From: Gemmatimonadota bacterium
Lineage (GTDB): Bacteria; Gemmatimonadota; Gemmatimonadetes; Gemmatimonadales; Gemmatimonadaceae
Length of the DNA stretch: 64,000 bases
Direction: 5' to 3'
Assembly (NCBI GenBank): GCA_028287305.1
Contig: JAQBPX010000038.1
Coordinates: 186,001 to 250,000 of the forward strand
In this document: positions 33,663-41,489 of the stretch, one piece after another
Layout of the letters: every line of letters starts with the position of its first letter
Numbering within the stretch: the stretch's first letter is position 1
Translations under genes and position numbers: made by a program
The notes under the pieces: model-generated
Database searches by the model: none
Told to the model about the DNA's origin: nothing
Seen by the model: only the letters and a program-made list of their open reading frames with translations

Positions 33663-34583
33663 CTACGGCTTCACCACCGGATACCCCGCCCCCAGCAGCG
33701 ACCACTCCGTGAACGATCCATCATAGAGCAGCACTGGGTGCCCCAGTACGCGCGCGGCATAGATCAACGCGGTCGCCTGTTGCCCGATGTGGCAGTACGC
33801 CACCACCGTGTCGTTCGGAGCGACTCCGGCCTTGGTGAACAGCGCCTCGAGTTCGTTGCGCGGGCGGAGCGCATTGGTCGAGTCGTACACGGCGTGGAAG
33901 GTCAGGCTCTTCGCGCCCGGAATGTGACCGGCCACGTCTCGGTTCACTCCCCCGCTCGGCCGTGCGCCAGTATAGAACACGGTGTCCCGCGCATCCACGA
34001 GTGAGTATCCCGGGCCCGTCGAACGATCGCGCACGAAGGCGGCGTCAACGATGGTCGGTCGCAGGTGCAGTGGCGAGACGTGACCACGAGCGCGAGGCGG
34101 AGCAAGCACGTCCGTCGTCGCATGGCCACCCCGGGTCCACGCCTCGATGCCGCCGTCGAGCAGCGACGCGTTGGCTCCCAGCCCGGCGTGGTCGAGCGTG
34201 AAGAGCACGCGCGTGGAAGGAGACACCCACGCCTGCGCGAAGTACACGATCACGCGCGACTTGTCCGAGATGCCGATCGCCTCGAGCGCCTGGCGGAGCG
34301 AGTCCGCGGAGGGCATCTCGAGGTCGTTGCCCGTCGGTCCCTTGCGGAGCGCGAGGTCCCCCTGCGTCACCAGGTGCGCGCCGGGAATGTGGTGCGCGGC
34401 GAACTGCGCGGAGTCGCCCACGTGCAGCAGCACGAGATCGGGATCGTTCACGTGCTGGGCGAGCCAGTCCGCGCTGACGAGCAGGGCGGGACGCAGGTCG
34501 GCGGGCGGGTGCTGGGCGAGCAGCGCCGTGGCGCTGCAGCAGCTAACGAGCGCGAGGCGCGCGACTGAGCGGAGGATTGTCAT
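33663..34583 (-). CDS. Exported sulfurtransferase with two rhodanese domains
   Basis: 306 residues with a signal peptide (1-24). Two rhodanese domains: an inactive-looking N-terminal one (about 35-160; the active-site loop reads VYFAQAWV with no Cys) and a C-terminal one (about 170-306) with VAYCHIGQQAT, catalytic C264. The layout matches thiosulfate/3-mercaptopyruvate sulfurtransferases; the substrate is not determined. Lies between two copies of a hairpin repeat element. Confidence 0.87.
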   Translation of the reverse strand: MTILRSVARLALVSCCSATALLAQHPPADLRPALLVSADWLAQHVNDPDLVLLHVGDSAQFAAHHIPGAHLVTQGDLALRKGPTGNDLEMPSADSLRQALEAIGISDKSRVIVYFAQAWVSPSTRVLFTLDHAGLGANASLLDGGIEAWTRGGHATTDVLAPPRARGHVSPLHLRPTIVDAAFVRDRSTGPGYSLVDARDTVFYTGARPSGGVNRDVAGHIPGAKSLTFHAVYDSTNALRPRNELEALFTKAGVAPNDTVVAYCHIGQQATALIYAARVLGHPVLLYDGSFTEWSLLGAGYPVVKP

Positions 34584-34906
34584 GTTGCAACCGTATGTCT
34601 GGCGGCCCCGATGCGACAGCGCGATGCCGCCAGTGACGGGTTCCTGCAGCGAACGGCGGCCGGTCGGCCGCTATCAACCTTGAACACATGACAAGGCGGT
34701 GGCCGAAGGCCGCCGCGTACCTTGTCAGTGCTCGAGCATCTGGCGTCAGGCTTCAGGCAACCCCGCCCTCGGTATCGGCATGAAGGCCACGCCGCTGAAC
34801 AAGTCAACTTCATACCAATGACAAAGGCGGGCGCCCGCAGGCGCCCGCCTTCCTTGTCACTGCTCGAGCCCGCGGGCCCGCGGGCCTGCGGGCCTGCCGT
34901 CCGGCG
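34584..34906. other. Intergenic region, mostly repeat copy C
   Basis: From the rhodanese start to the stop of the DPP IV gene. The right two thirds is the composite element at 34678-34899. The left ~90 bases next to the rhodanese start may carry its promoter, but I see no clear motif. Confidence 0.5.
34678..34899. repeat. Composite hairpin element, copy C
   Basis: Third copy, same orientation as copy A. Order: ACACATGACAAGG, hairpin GCGGTGGCC/GGCCGCCGC (34696-34716), CCTTGTCAGTGCTCGAGC, spacer with CGGTATCGG, a 28-base palindrome (34824-34851, AAGGCGGGCGCC...), CCTTGTCACTGCTCGAGC, then the 8-base tandem GCCCGCGG/GCCTGCGG (34868-34897). Each of the two hairpins is thus framed by TGACAAGG and CCTTGTCA. 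Confidence 0.82.
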
Positions 34907-36991
34907 CTACGGCGTCATCACCGCACTATTCCGCATGACCAGGTTCTCGATGAAGAACTCCATCATCCGGTCGCCGTTCATCGCCGAGTGGCCGCGGTCG
35001 GGACCCACCTGCAGGTCGAAGCTCTTTCGCGCGCCCTGCAGCGCGCTCACGAGCTGCATCATGTTGTTGGGGTGCACGTTGTTGTCGGCGGTGCCGTAAT
35101 ACAGCATCAGCCGGCCCTTGAGGTCCGCCGCATACGTCATGGCCGAGCCGGTGTCGTAGCCGGCCTTGTTCTCCTGCGGAATCCACATGTACCGCTCGGT
35201 GTAGATCGTGTCGTAGTTGCGCCAGTCGGTCACGGGCGACATCGAGCTCGCCACCGAGAACACCTCGGGATGGCGCAGCAGCGACATGACCGACGCGTAG
35301 CCGCCGTAACTCGTGCCGAAGATGCCGACGCGCGACTGGTCGATGTAGGGCCGGTTCCAGAGTGACTTCACGCCCGCGGCCTGGTCGTCGATCTCGACCG
35401 TGCCCAGGTGCAGGTAGAGCGCGTCGAGCGCTCGCTTGCCATGGCCGGCGGCGCTGCGCGAGTCCAGCGAGAGCACGATGAAGCCGAGCTCCGTGTACGG
35501 GTGTGGCGTGGTGAAGCGCTCCGTGGCGCCATTCGTCTCCGGCCCGGCGTACACGGTCACCAGCACGGGGTACTTCTTCTTCGGGTCGAAGTTGCTCGGC
35601 TTGTGCAGCATGCCGTGCAGCTCGCTCACGCCATCGGCGGCCTTGTAGGTGAAGAGCTCCACCTTCTGGAGGCCGAGCTGCTGGAACTTGGAGATGTCGC
35701 TGTCAGCGATCGGCGCCACGAGGTTGCCGCGGCTGTCGCGAAGCACCGCCGAGGGCGGGATGTCGTGCGACTGCGCGACGTCCACGAACCACGCGCCATC
35801 GGGCGACATCGTGATGCCGTGGTTGAGCGCGGGGTCGGTGATGCGCGCGTCGCCCTTGCCGTTGAGCCCCACGCGGTGGAGCTGGATCTTCATGTGGTTG
35901 TCGCCGCTCCGCGCCGTGTAGTACACGACACCGAGCTTCTCGTCCACGCGCACGATGCCCGTGACCTCGTACGGATGCGTGGTGAGCGCGGTGAGGAGCT
36001 TGCCGCCCAGGTCGTAGAGATAGTAGTTGCGGAAGCCGGTGCGCTCCGAGGCGAAGATGAAGCGCTTGCCATCGGCCAGGAACTTGAGCTCGGGGGTGTT
36101 CTCCACCCAGCCGGTGGGCCACTCCTCGCGCACGATCGCATGGCAGGCACCGGAGGTGGGGTTGCACCCCGTGACTTCCATGATGTTCTGGCGGCGGTTG
36201 GTGCGATTGAAGGTGATCTCGCTGCCGTCGGCGGTCCACGCCACGTGATAGACGTAATGCCCCACGACGTCGTTCGAGAACGGCTTGCCGTCGCGGACGT
36301 CCATCTCCTTGCGGGTCTTCGTCGCCACGTCGTAGACGTAGAGCGTGACGATCGGGTTGTTCACGCCGGCCTTGGGGTAGGCCTCGGTGTCGATGGAGCT
36401 CTGCAGCTTGGTCTGCTCCATCTGCAGGTAGTAGTCGGGCACGGGGCTCTCGTCGAAGCCGTAGTAGGCGATCTTCTTCCCGTCGGGCGACCACCACATG
36501 GCGGTGACCTGCGCGAGCTCCTCACCGTAGACCCAGCTGCCCGTTCCGAACTTGGTCCGCTTCGCGAGGCTGCCTTCCGTGGTCACGGCGTATTCGCCGG
36601 TGCCGTCGGCCTTCGAGATCCAGAGGTTGCGGTCACGATAGAAGGCGCGCTGCGTGCTGTCGGGCGAGAGCGCGACGTCGAACTGGCGGCCGCGATCCGG
36701 GTTCCGGCCGCGCTGCTGGGCGGCGGTGAGGGGCGGCGCCTCGAGCGCGGCGCGGCTGGCGACGTCGAAGCGCCAGCGCTTGCCGGCGAAGCCGTAGTCG
36801 AAGGACTTGCCGTCGGGCGCCCAGGTGAAGAACTGCGGCGCGAGGCGCACCGAGGTCGGGATCTGCGGCGACATGGTCTCGTAGCGCGCGTAGCCCGGCA
36901 TGGTCTTGAGGCGGTCCTGGGCGCGGGCTGCCGTGGCCGCGGCTGCCAACAGGACTGCGACGGAGGCAGCGCGCGAAAAGTTCAGGGTCAT
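34907..36991 (-). CDS. Dipeptidyl peptidase IV-type S9B peptidase, exported
   Basis: 694 residues starting MTLNFSRAASVAV with a signal peptide (cleavage after about ARAQ, 25). Beta-propeller domain (about 40-450) followed by an alpha/beta hydrolase with triad GTSYGG (S561), YGTADNN (D636) and DRGHS (H668). Cleaves N-terminal dipeptides, commonly X-Pro, outside the cytoplasm. The start was chosen at the first Met before the signal peptide; the frame continues far upstream but that sequence is not protein-like. Single gene. Confidence 0.92.
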   Translation of the reverse strand: MTLNFSRAASVAVLLAAAATAARAQDRLKTMPGYARYETMSPQIPTSVRLAPQFFTWAPDGKSFDYGFAGKRWRFDVASRAALEAPPLTAAQQRGRNPDRGRQFDVALSPDSTQRAFYRDRNLWISKADGTGEYAVTTEGSLAKRTKFGTGSWVYGEELAQVTAMWWSPDGKKIAYYGFDESPVPDYYLQMEQTKLQSSIDTEAYPKAGVNNPIVTLYVYDVATKTRKEMDVRDGKPFSNDVVGHYVYHVAWTADGSEITFNRTNRRQNIMEVTGCNPTSGACHAIVREEWPTGWVENTPELKFLADGKRFIFASERTGFRNYYLYDLGGKLLTALTTHPYEVTGIVRVDEKLGVVYYTARSGDNHMKIQLHRVGLNGKGDARITDPALNHGITMSPDGAWFVDVAQSHDIPPSAVLRDSRGNLVAPIADSDISKFQQLGLQKVELFTYKAADGVSELHGMLHKPSNFDPKKKYPVLVTVYAGPETNGATERFTTPHPYTELGFIVLSLDSRSAAGHGKRALDALYLHLGTVEIDDQAAGVKSLWNRPYIDQSRVGIFGTSYGGYASVMSLLRHPEVFSVASSMSPVTDWRNYDTIYTERYMWIPQENKAGYDTGSAMTYAADLKGRLMLYYGTADNNVHPNNMMQLVSALQGARKSFDLQVGPDRGHSAMNGDRMMEFFIENLVMRNSAVMTP

Positions 36992-37078
36992 CGGGGTGAG
37001 TCCTGGGTGATTACCGGTGCCGGGTTCTACCCCATGAATCTGGTGGAGTGCGCGGCCCACAGACAGTCCGCGATCGGC

Positions 37079-37200
37079 GCGCCAGGGCCGAAAAGCCTTT
37101 GCCGCGGACGAGCGCGGACGAGGCAGGAGAAAGCAGTATTCCCTGCAGTTCTTCGCGCTCGTCCGCGGTCGTCCGCGGCTGAATGCCGTTGCAGTTGGCT
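37079..37200. repeat. 122-base palindromic repeat, copy 1
   Basis: Almost the same sequence as 39714-39834, in the same orientation. Inside is an inverted repeat: GCCGCGGACGAGCGCGGACG (from 37101) against its mirror ending at 37179, which has one mismatch here. The shared ends are GCGCCAGGGCCGA and TTGCAGTTGGCT. The two copies bracket an ADOP permease gene. Confidence 0.85.
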
Positions 37201-37224
37201 GTTGACACCAACGCCTCGCCCGCG

Positions 37225-37250
37225 CACTGTATGGGTCAACTAATACAGTG
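37225..37250. promoter_or_regulatory. Operator-like palindrome before truncated ADOP gene
   Basis: CACTGTAT, ten bases, ATACAGTG: perfect 8-base arms. It lies ~65-90 bases before the GTG start of the permease gene. No regulator is encoded next to it, so the site would be served by a regulator elsewhere. Confidence 0.5.
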
Positions 37251-37315
37251 AGAGCAACCTGTCGAGCGTCACAGTCGCTGCCCGAAGCCTCAGGAAGCAG
37301 CCCGCCTTCACGAGC

Positions 37316-39673
37316 GTGGTCGTCCTGTCGCTCGCGCTGGCAATCGCGTTGAACACGACCATGTACAGCATGCTCGACGCGATGCTCCATCCCAGGCTGG
37401 ACATGGTGCGCCCCGAGGAGATCTGGTGGGTGAAGATGTTCGGCGACTATCGCTGGAAGGTGGACGACGCGAGCAGGGCGCGAGCGGTGTCGGAAGGATT
37501 GCGAAGCGCCTACGCCTCCACGACCTACCTGAGCGGATTCGGAACACGCCAGCTCGTGGAGTTCGGTTCGGTCACGCGTGAGGCGGACGAGGCGCTCGTC
37601 TCCCCGAACTATTTCGACTTCATCGGAGCAAGGCCGCGATTCGGGCGCCTGTTCCTGCCGAGCGATTCGCTCAGCGAGATCGCGGTCGTCATTCGCGAAT
37701 CGATGGCGCGGGAGTTGTTCCTCGACCCGTCGAAGGCGGTCGGACAAACGGTCCTCCTCAACAAGGAGCCGCACGTCATCATCGGCGTCGTTTCCGACTA
37801 CGCAAAATTTCCGGGCGAGCGGCCACCGGACGTCTGGATGTTGGGGCGGGGAATATATCCCCGCGCAATGTTCGTCCGGCTGGTGCGGCTGAAGCCCGGC
37901 GTCACGCGCCAGCAGGCAGAGTCGGAGCTTGCGGCGGTCGCCACGCACCTCGACCAGGACGGCGGCTACGCGCCGGGCGAGATCGCCTTCCGCTTCATTG
38001 CGGCCGCGAAGCCGCAATTCCAGCTCAAGGGCTTCCACCAGGCGATGATCTTCTCGGTGTTCTCGGTGCTGCTCGTCGCCTGCGCCAATCTCGCCAACAT
38101 CCAGCTTGCCCGGGGCATCGGACGCCGTCGTGAGCTTGCGCTCCGGTCGGCGCTCGGCGCAACGCGCGGCCGGCTCGTGAAACTCCTCCTCCTCGAGAGC
38201 GCCCTCCTCGGCGCCGCGGGACTCGCGCTCGGACTGGTGCTGACGTACTGGGGTGCGCATGCGCTTCGCGCATCAATCCCGAAGGCGATCGGTGAGATGA
38301 TCGTGGAGCCGCAGTGGAGCTGGCGCGTGTTGCTTGCCGCGCTCGGCGCGACATCGCTCTGCATCGTGCTGATCGGCCTGTTGCCGGCGCTCACGGTGTC
38401 GAGACTCGATCCGGCGGAGCTGATCAAGAGCGGGCACGGCACCGGGGCGACGCATCGCAACCGCCGCCGGTACGGCATTCTCGTGGCGTTCGAGATCGGC
38501 CTGGCGCTGGCACTGCTGAGCAGCGCGACGGTCACGGTGAGGTCGGCGCTCATCGTCAGCGGGATCGGCATGGGGTTCGACCCGAAGCCGATCGCGATCG
38601 GGTACATCAACTACCACGGCGACTCGGGGCGGAAGGTCGCGACCGGCGCGGTGCTGCAGATGCTCGCCGACCGGCTGGCGCATGTCGACGGGGTGTCGCA
38701 GGGGACGGTGAGCACGTACAAGGGACTGCAGGAGGGCACGCTCACGTACACCGACGGCACGGGCACGCATGAGTACGAGCAACGCAGCTACGGGGTGAAC
38801 GTCGTGACGTCCTCCTACATGAAGGTGTTTGGCTATCCGATCCTGATGGGGCGGGACTTCGCCGCCGGTGAGCAGGACGAGGGGCTGATCATCGTCGACA
38901 AGCCCACCGCGCAGGAACTGTGGGGGAGCGCGAACCCGGTGGGGCAACAGGTGAAGCTCGGGGCGGGGCGGACGAATGCTCCCTACCTGCGGGTGATCGG
39001 AGTCGTCGGCGAGGACCCGCGCTTCAACTCGCAGGGGTTCTCTCCGCAGGCGGGTCGCAGCCGGAGGCTTGGCGGCATCTACTACCTGCCGTCCCAAAAG
39101 GATTCCTCGACCTACGGGAAGGGCAGCATCGGCTTCCGGTTCACTGCGCGCGCAGCGTCGGGTGACGCGACGCGCCTGCCCGTCGACATCCGGAACGGCA
39201 TGCGCGGGTCCGGAGACGTCCGCGTGCAGTACGTGCAGACGGCGGACAATTACTTCGGCTACTCGTCCGCCCGGGCGAGCCTTCGCTTTGTCGCCTGGCT
39301 ATTCTCGCTGTTCGGCGTCATGGGTGTCGGGCTGGCGGCGTTCGGCGTCTATGGAGTCGTTGCGCACTCGGTCGCGGAGCGGCGGCGCGAGATGGGGGTG
39401 CGGCTCGCGCTGGGGGCCGATGCGGCACATATCCTCCACGCCATCCTGCGCGAAAGCGTTGTGGTGGCGCTCGGAGGCATCGCGTTCGGGTTGATGGCGT
39501 CGAAGTACGGGGTGCAGCTGCTCGATGCGTTCGCGTGGCCTGGCGACCTCTACAACCCGTTGATCTTCGCGGCGACGGGACTCGCGATGCTCGCCACGGT
39601 ACTGTTGAGCGCGTGGGTGCCGGCGCGCCGGGCCACGCGCATCGATCCGGCGGAGTCGCTGCGCTCGGAGTGA
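37316..39673 (+). CDS. ADOP-family ABC transporter permease, N-terminus shortened
   Basis: 785 residues from GTG 37316. Duplicated MacB/FtsX layout: first membrane segment VVVLSLALAIALNTTMYSML, periplasmic domain with SPNYFDFIGARP, FtsX-type segments with ANLANIQLARGIGRRRELAL, second half with periplasmic domain and VAERRREMGVRLALGADAAH, ending ATRIDPAESLRSE. The usual ~25 residues before the first membrane segment (AARSLRKQPAFTS) are coded upstream in frame back to about 37259 (a CTG), but a stop at 37241 leaves no prefix domain and no ATG. So either a non-standard start is used or the gene lost its 5' end. No PadR gene is beside it. Confidence 0.82.
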   Translation: MVVLSLALAIALNTTMYSMLDAMLHPRLDMVRPEEIWWVKMFGDYRWKVDDASRARAVSEGLRSAYASTTYLSGFGTRQLVEFGSVTREADEALVSPNYFDFIGARPRFGRLFLPSDSLSEIAVVIRESMARELFLDPSKAVGQTVLLNKEPHVIIGVVSDYAKFPGERPPDVWMLGRGIYPRAMFVRLVRLKPGVTRQQAESELAAVATHLDQDGGYAPGEIAFRFIAAAKPQFQLKGFHQAMIFSVFSVLLVACANLANIQLARGIGRRRELALRSALGATRGRLVKLLLLESALLGAAGLALGLVLTYWGAHALRASIPKAIGEMIVEPQWSWRVLLAALGATSLCIVLIGLLPALTVSRLDPAELIKSGHGTGATHRNRRRYGILVAFEIGLALALLSSATVTVRSALIVSGIGMGFDPKPIAIGYINYHGDSGRKVATGAVLQMLADRLAHVDGVSQGTVSTYKGLQEGTLTYTDGTGTHEYEQRSYGVNVVTSSYMKVFGYPILMGRDFAAGEQDEGLIIVDKPTAQELWGSANPVGQQVKLGAGRTNAPYLRVIGVVGEDPRFNSQGFSPQAGRSRRLGGIYYLPSQKDSSTYGKGSIGFRFTARAASGDATRLPVDIRNGMRGSGDVRVQYVQTADNYFGYSSARASLRFVAWLFSLFGVMGVGLAAFGVYGVVAHSVAERRREMGVRLALGADAAHILHAILRESVVVALGGIAFGLMASKYGVQLLDAFAWPGDLYNPLIFAATGLAMLATVLLSAWVPARRATRIDPAESLRSE

Positions 39674-39713
39674 CGAAGCGGGCCTTTGGTTGTCATGCCT
39701 CCCTGCTGTCGGT

Positions 39714-39834
39714 GCGCCAGGGCCGAACAGCCTTTGCCGCGGACGAGCGCGGACGAGGCAGGACGAAGCAGGATTCCCTGCAGTTCTTCGCGCTCGTCCG
39801 CGCTCGTCCGCGGCTAAAGTTTTTGCAGTTGGCT
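39714..39834. repeat. 122-base palindromic repeat, copy 2
   Basis: Direct copy of 37079-37200 on the other side of the ADOP gene. Here the inner 22-base inverted repeat (39736-39757 and 39793-39814) is perfect, with a 35-base loop. Confidence 0.87.
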
Positions 39835-39849
39835 TGCCGCCATGAAGAA

Positions 39850-39876
39850 GCTCCCCCCGGCATTGCCGAGGGGAGC
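39850..39876. terminator. Terminator hairpin after the SusCD operon
   Basis: GCTCCCC and GGGGAGC arms around an inner CGGC/GCCG stem; on the minus strand it is followed by TTCTTC. It lies 25 bases past the SusD stop codon. Confidence 0.7.
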
Positions 39877-39900
39877 CTCCTCAATCAGGACAGGAGTGCC

Positions 39901-41487
39901 CTACCGGCGCGTATGGCTCCGATCCCGCCTGCTCCACATGTCGTCGAAGATCGTGCTGACGGTCGACGCTGAGCCGCCCGCCACCCGGTTCATGCCCGTC
40001 GGGTTTGCCGCTCCGCCGAAGGTGTAGAGCTCCTTCTGCAGCACGCCCAGCTCCTTGGCGGGAACCGGCATCTGTCGCGGCGTTTGCTCCTGCAGTCCGT
40101 CGATGCGCCGACGGTTGTAGTAGGGCTGCGGTCCGAGCCCCAGCTCCTCCACTTCCTGCTCGTACTGCAGCTTGGTGAGCAGGCCGGCCGCGCCGTCGGC
40201 TGCCGTCGCCGGCGGCAGGCCACCGCGACCCACGCGCGTGTTGTTGATCAGGTTCGCGGCGGTCGTGAGGTTGCCGTTCGTGCGGATCAGCCCCTCCGCC
40301 CACAGCAGGTCGTTCTCGGCCTTGCTGATCACCGGCACCACGCCATAGCCGCCGCCCGTTCCCGCGGGATCGCTGGGCGTGGCGTACTCGTAGCGCACGT
40401 GCCCGATCTCGCTCTGGTGATACTGGCCGCGCGCCGGCCGGAAGATCTGGTCGGAGTTCCAGCGGAAGTCGGTGCCGTTGTCGCCGTTGCCCATCCGCTT
40501 GTCGGCGGAATTCGGCTTCGGGTTGCCGGTGGGATCGGGCCATGGGTGCTTCTGCGTGACCGGGTCGATCAGGTGCGTGACGCGAGTGTCGACGCGCTCG
40601 GTCGTGATGTCGTCGCCCCAGGCCTTGAGGTTGTCGCAGAAGTTGACGCATCCGTCGCCGGTGAACTGGAAGTCCCGTCCACCGTTGCTGATGCCGTCGG
40701 CGGCGAGCGTGGCCACCTTCGCCCAGTCGGCCGCGGTGTTCTCGACGCCGTTGCGCGGGTAGTACGCGATGGTGCGCGCCGCGAACGTGTTGGCCAGCTT
40801 CGCGATCTCGACGTTCGTGTAGCTCGTGCCATTCGTCCACGACGCCGGCGTCGAGAACGCATTCGCCTTGGCCAGGGTGGCCGCCTCCGCCAGCTTCGCG
40901 AGCGCCGCATCGCGCATCTGCGCGCGCGTCGAGAACTTGAGCGTGGTGAGGTCGGTACTCTCGTCCACGATGAAGCCCTGGTCGTAGTTCGTGGCGAGCG
41001 ACGAGAGCATCATCCCCTGCGCCAGCACGCCGATGGTCTCCACCATCTTCGTGTTGGCCGCGTCGCCGATCACCACGTTGCCCTTGCGGATCGCCCGCAG
41101 CGCGTCGTTCGCCGACGACAGCGCGGCGTAGTAGCCATACCAGTACCACTCGATGGAGGTGCGCGCCGCGGAGGCGGGATCGTTCTCCCATCCGCCGCGC
41201 TTCGCGCCCGAGGGATCGCCGATCCCCCCGGACGAGTAGAGGCGCATGTTGTAGTTGTTCCAGCTCGCCGTGTAGCTGTCGGCCATCACGGTGAGCACGC
41301 CGGCGGCTTCCATTCCCTGCGTGGTGTTGAACCACGAACGGAGGGTGCCGCCCGCCACGGCCTGCACGCCACTCGGGTCGGCGAGGGCGCGCCCCGCATC
41401 CGGGGCGTTGGGGTTCTGCACGTCCAGGGTGTCGCACGCCGCGAGCGAGAGCCCGGCGGCGGCGGCAATGATGTGTCTGAGTCTCAT
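39901..41487 (-). CDS. SusD/RagB-family outer-membrane nutrient-binding lipoprotein
   Basis: 528 residues, starting MRLRHIIAAAAGLSLAAC with a lipobox (Cys18). SusD signatures: the N-terminal DTLDVQNPNAPDAGRALADP, TPR-like helices, and the RagB C-terminal region with ENDLLWAEGLIRTNGNL, INNTRVGRGGLP, and YNRRRIDGLQ. It pairs with the SusC barrel whose stop lies two bases before its start. SusD captures the ligand at the cell surface and hands it to SusC; the substrate here (glycan or peptide) is not evident. Confidence 0.92.
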   Translation of the reverse strand: MRLRHIIAAAAGLSLAACDTLDVQNPNAPDAGRALADPSGVQAVAGGTLRSWFNTTQGMEAAGVLTVMADSYTASWNNYNMRLYSSGGIGDPSGAKRGGWENDPASAARTSIEWYWYGYYAALSSANDALRAIRKGNVVIGDAANTKMVETIGVLAQGMMLSSLATNYDQGFIVDESTDLTTLKFSTRAQMRDAALAKLAEAATLAKANAFSTPASWTNGTSYTNVEIAKLANTFAARTIAYYPRNGVENTAADWAKVATLAADGISNGGRDFQFTGDGCVNFCDNLKAWGDDITTERVDTRVTHLIDPVTQKHPWPDPTGNPKPNSADKRMGNGDNGTDFRWNSDQIFRPARGQYHQSEIGHVRYEYATPSDPAGTGGGYGVVPVISKAENDLLWAEGLIRTNGNLTTAANLINNTRVGRGGLPPATAADGAAGLLTKLQYEQEVEELGLGPQPYYNRRRIDGLQEQTPRQMPVPAKELGVLQKELYTFGGAANPTGMNRVAGGSASTVSTIFDDMWSRRDRSHTRR

Positions 41488-41489
41488 GG

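Larger units (their letters stand above)
36992..37315. other. Intergenic region with repeat copy and palindrome
   Basis: Between the divergent DPP IV gene and the truncated ADOP gene. It contains one 122-base repeat (37079-37200) and the palindrome at 37225-37250. In the plus strand frame, coding sequence of the ADOP N-terminus extends back to about 37259 without a usual start codon. Confidence 0.6.

Noticed and set aside
35408-37243. A 600-residue open frame opposite the DPP IV gene
   Set aside because: Antisense shadow; the minus strand has a clear S9B triad.
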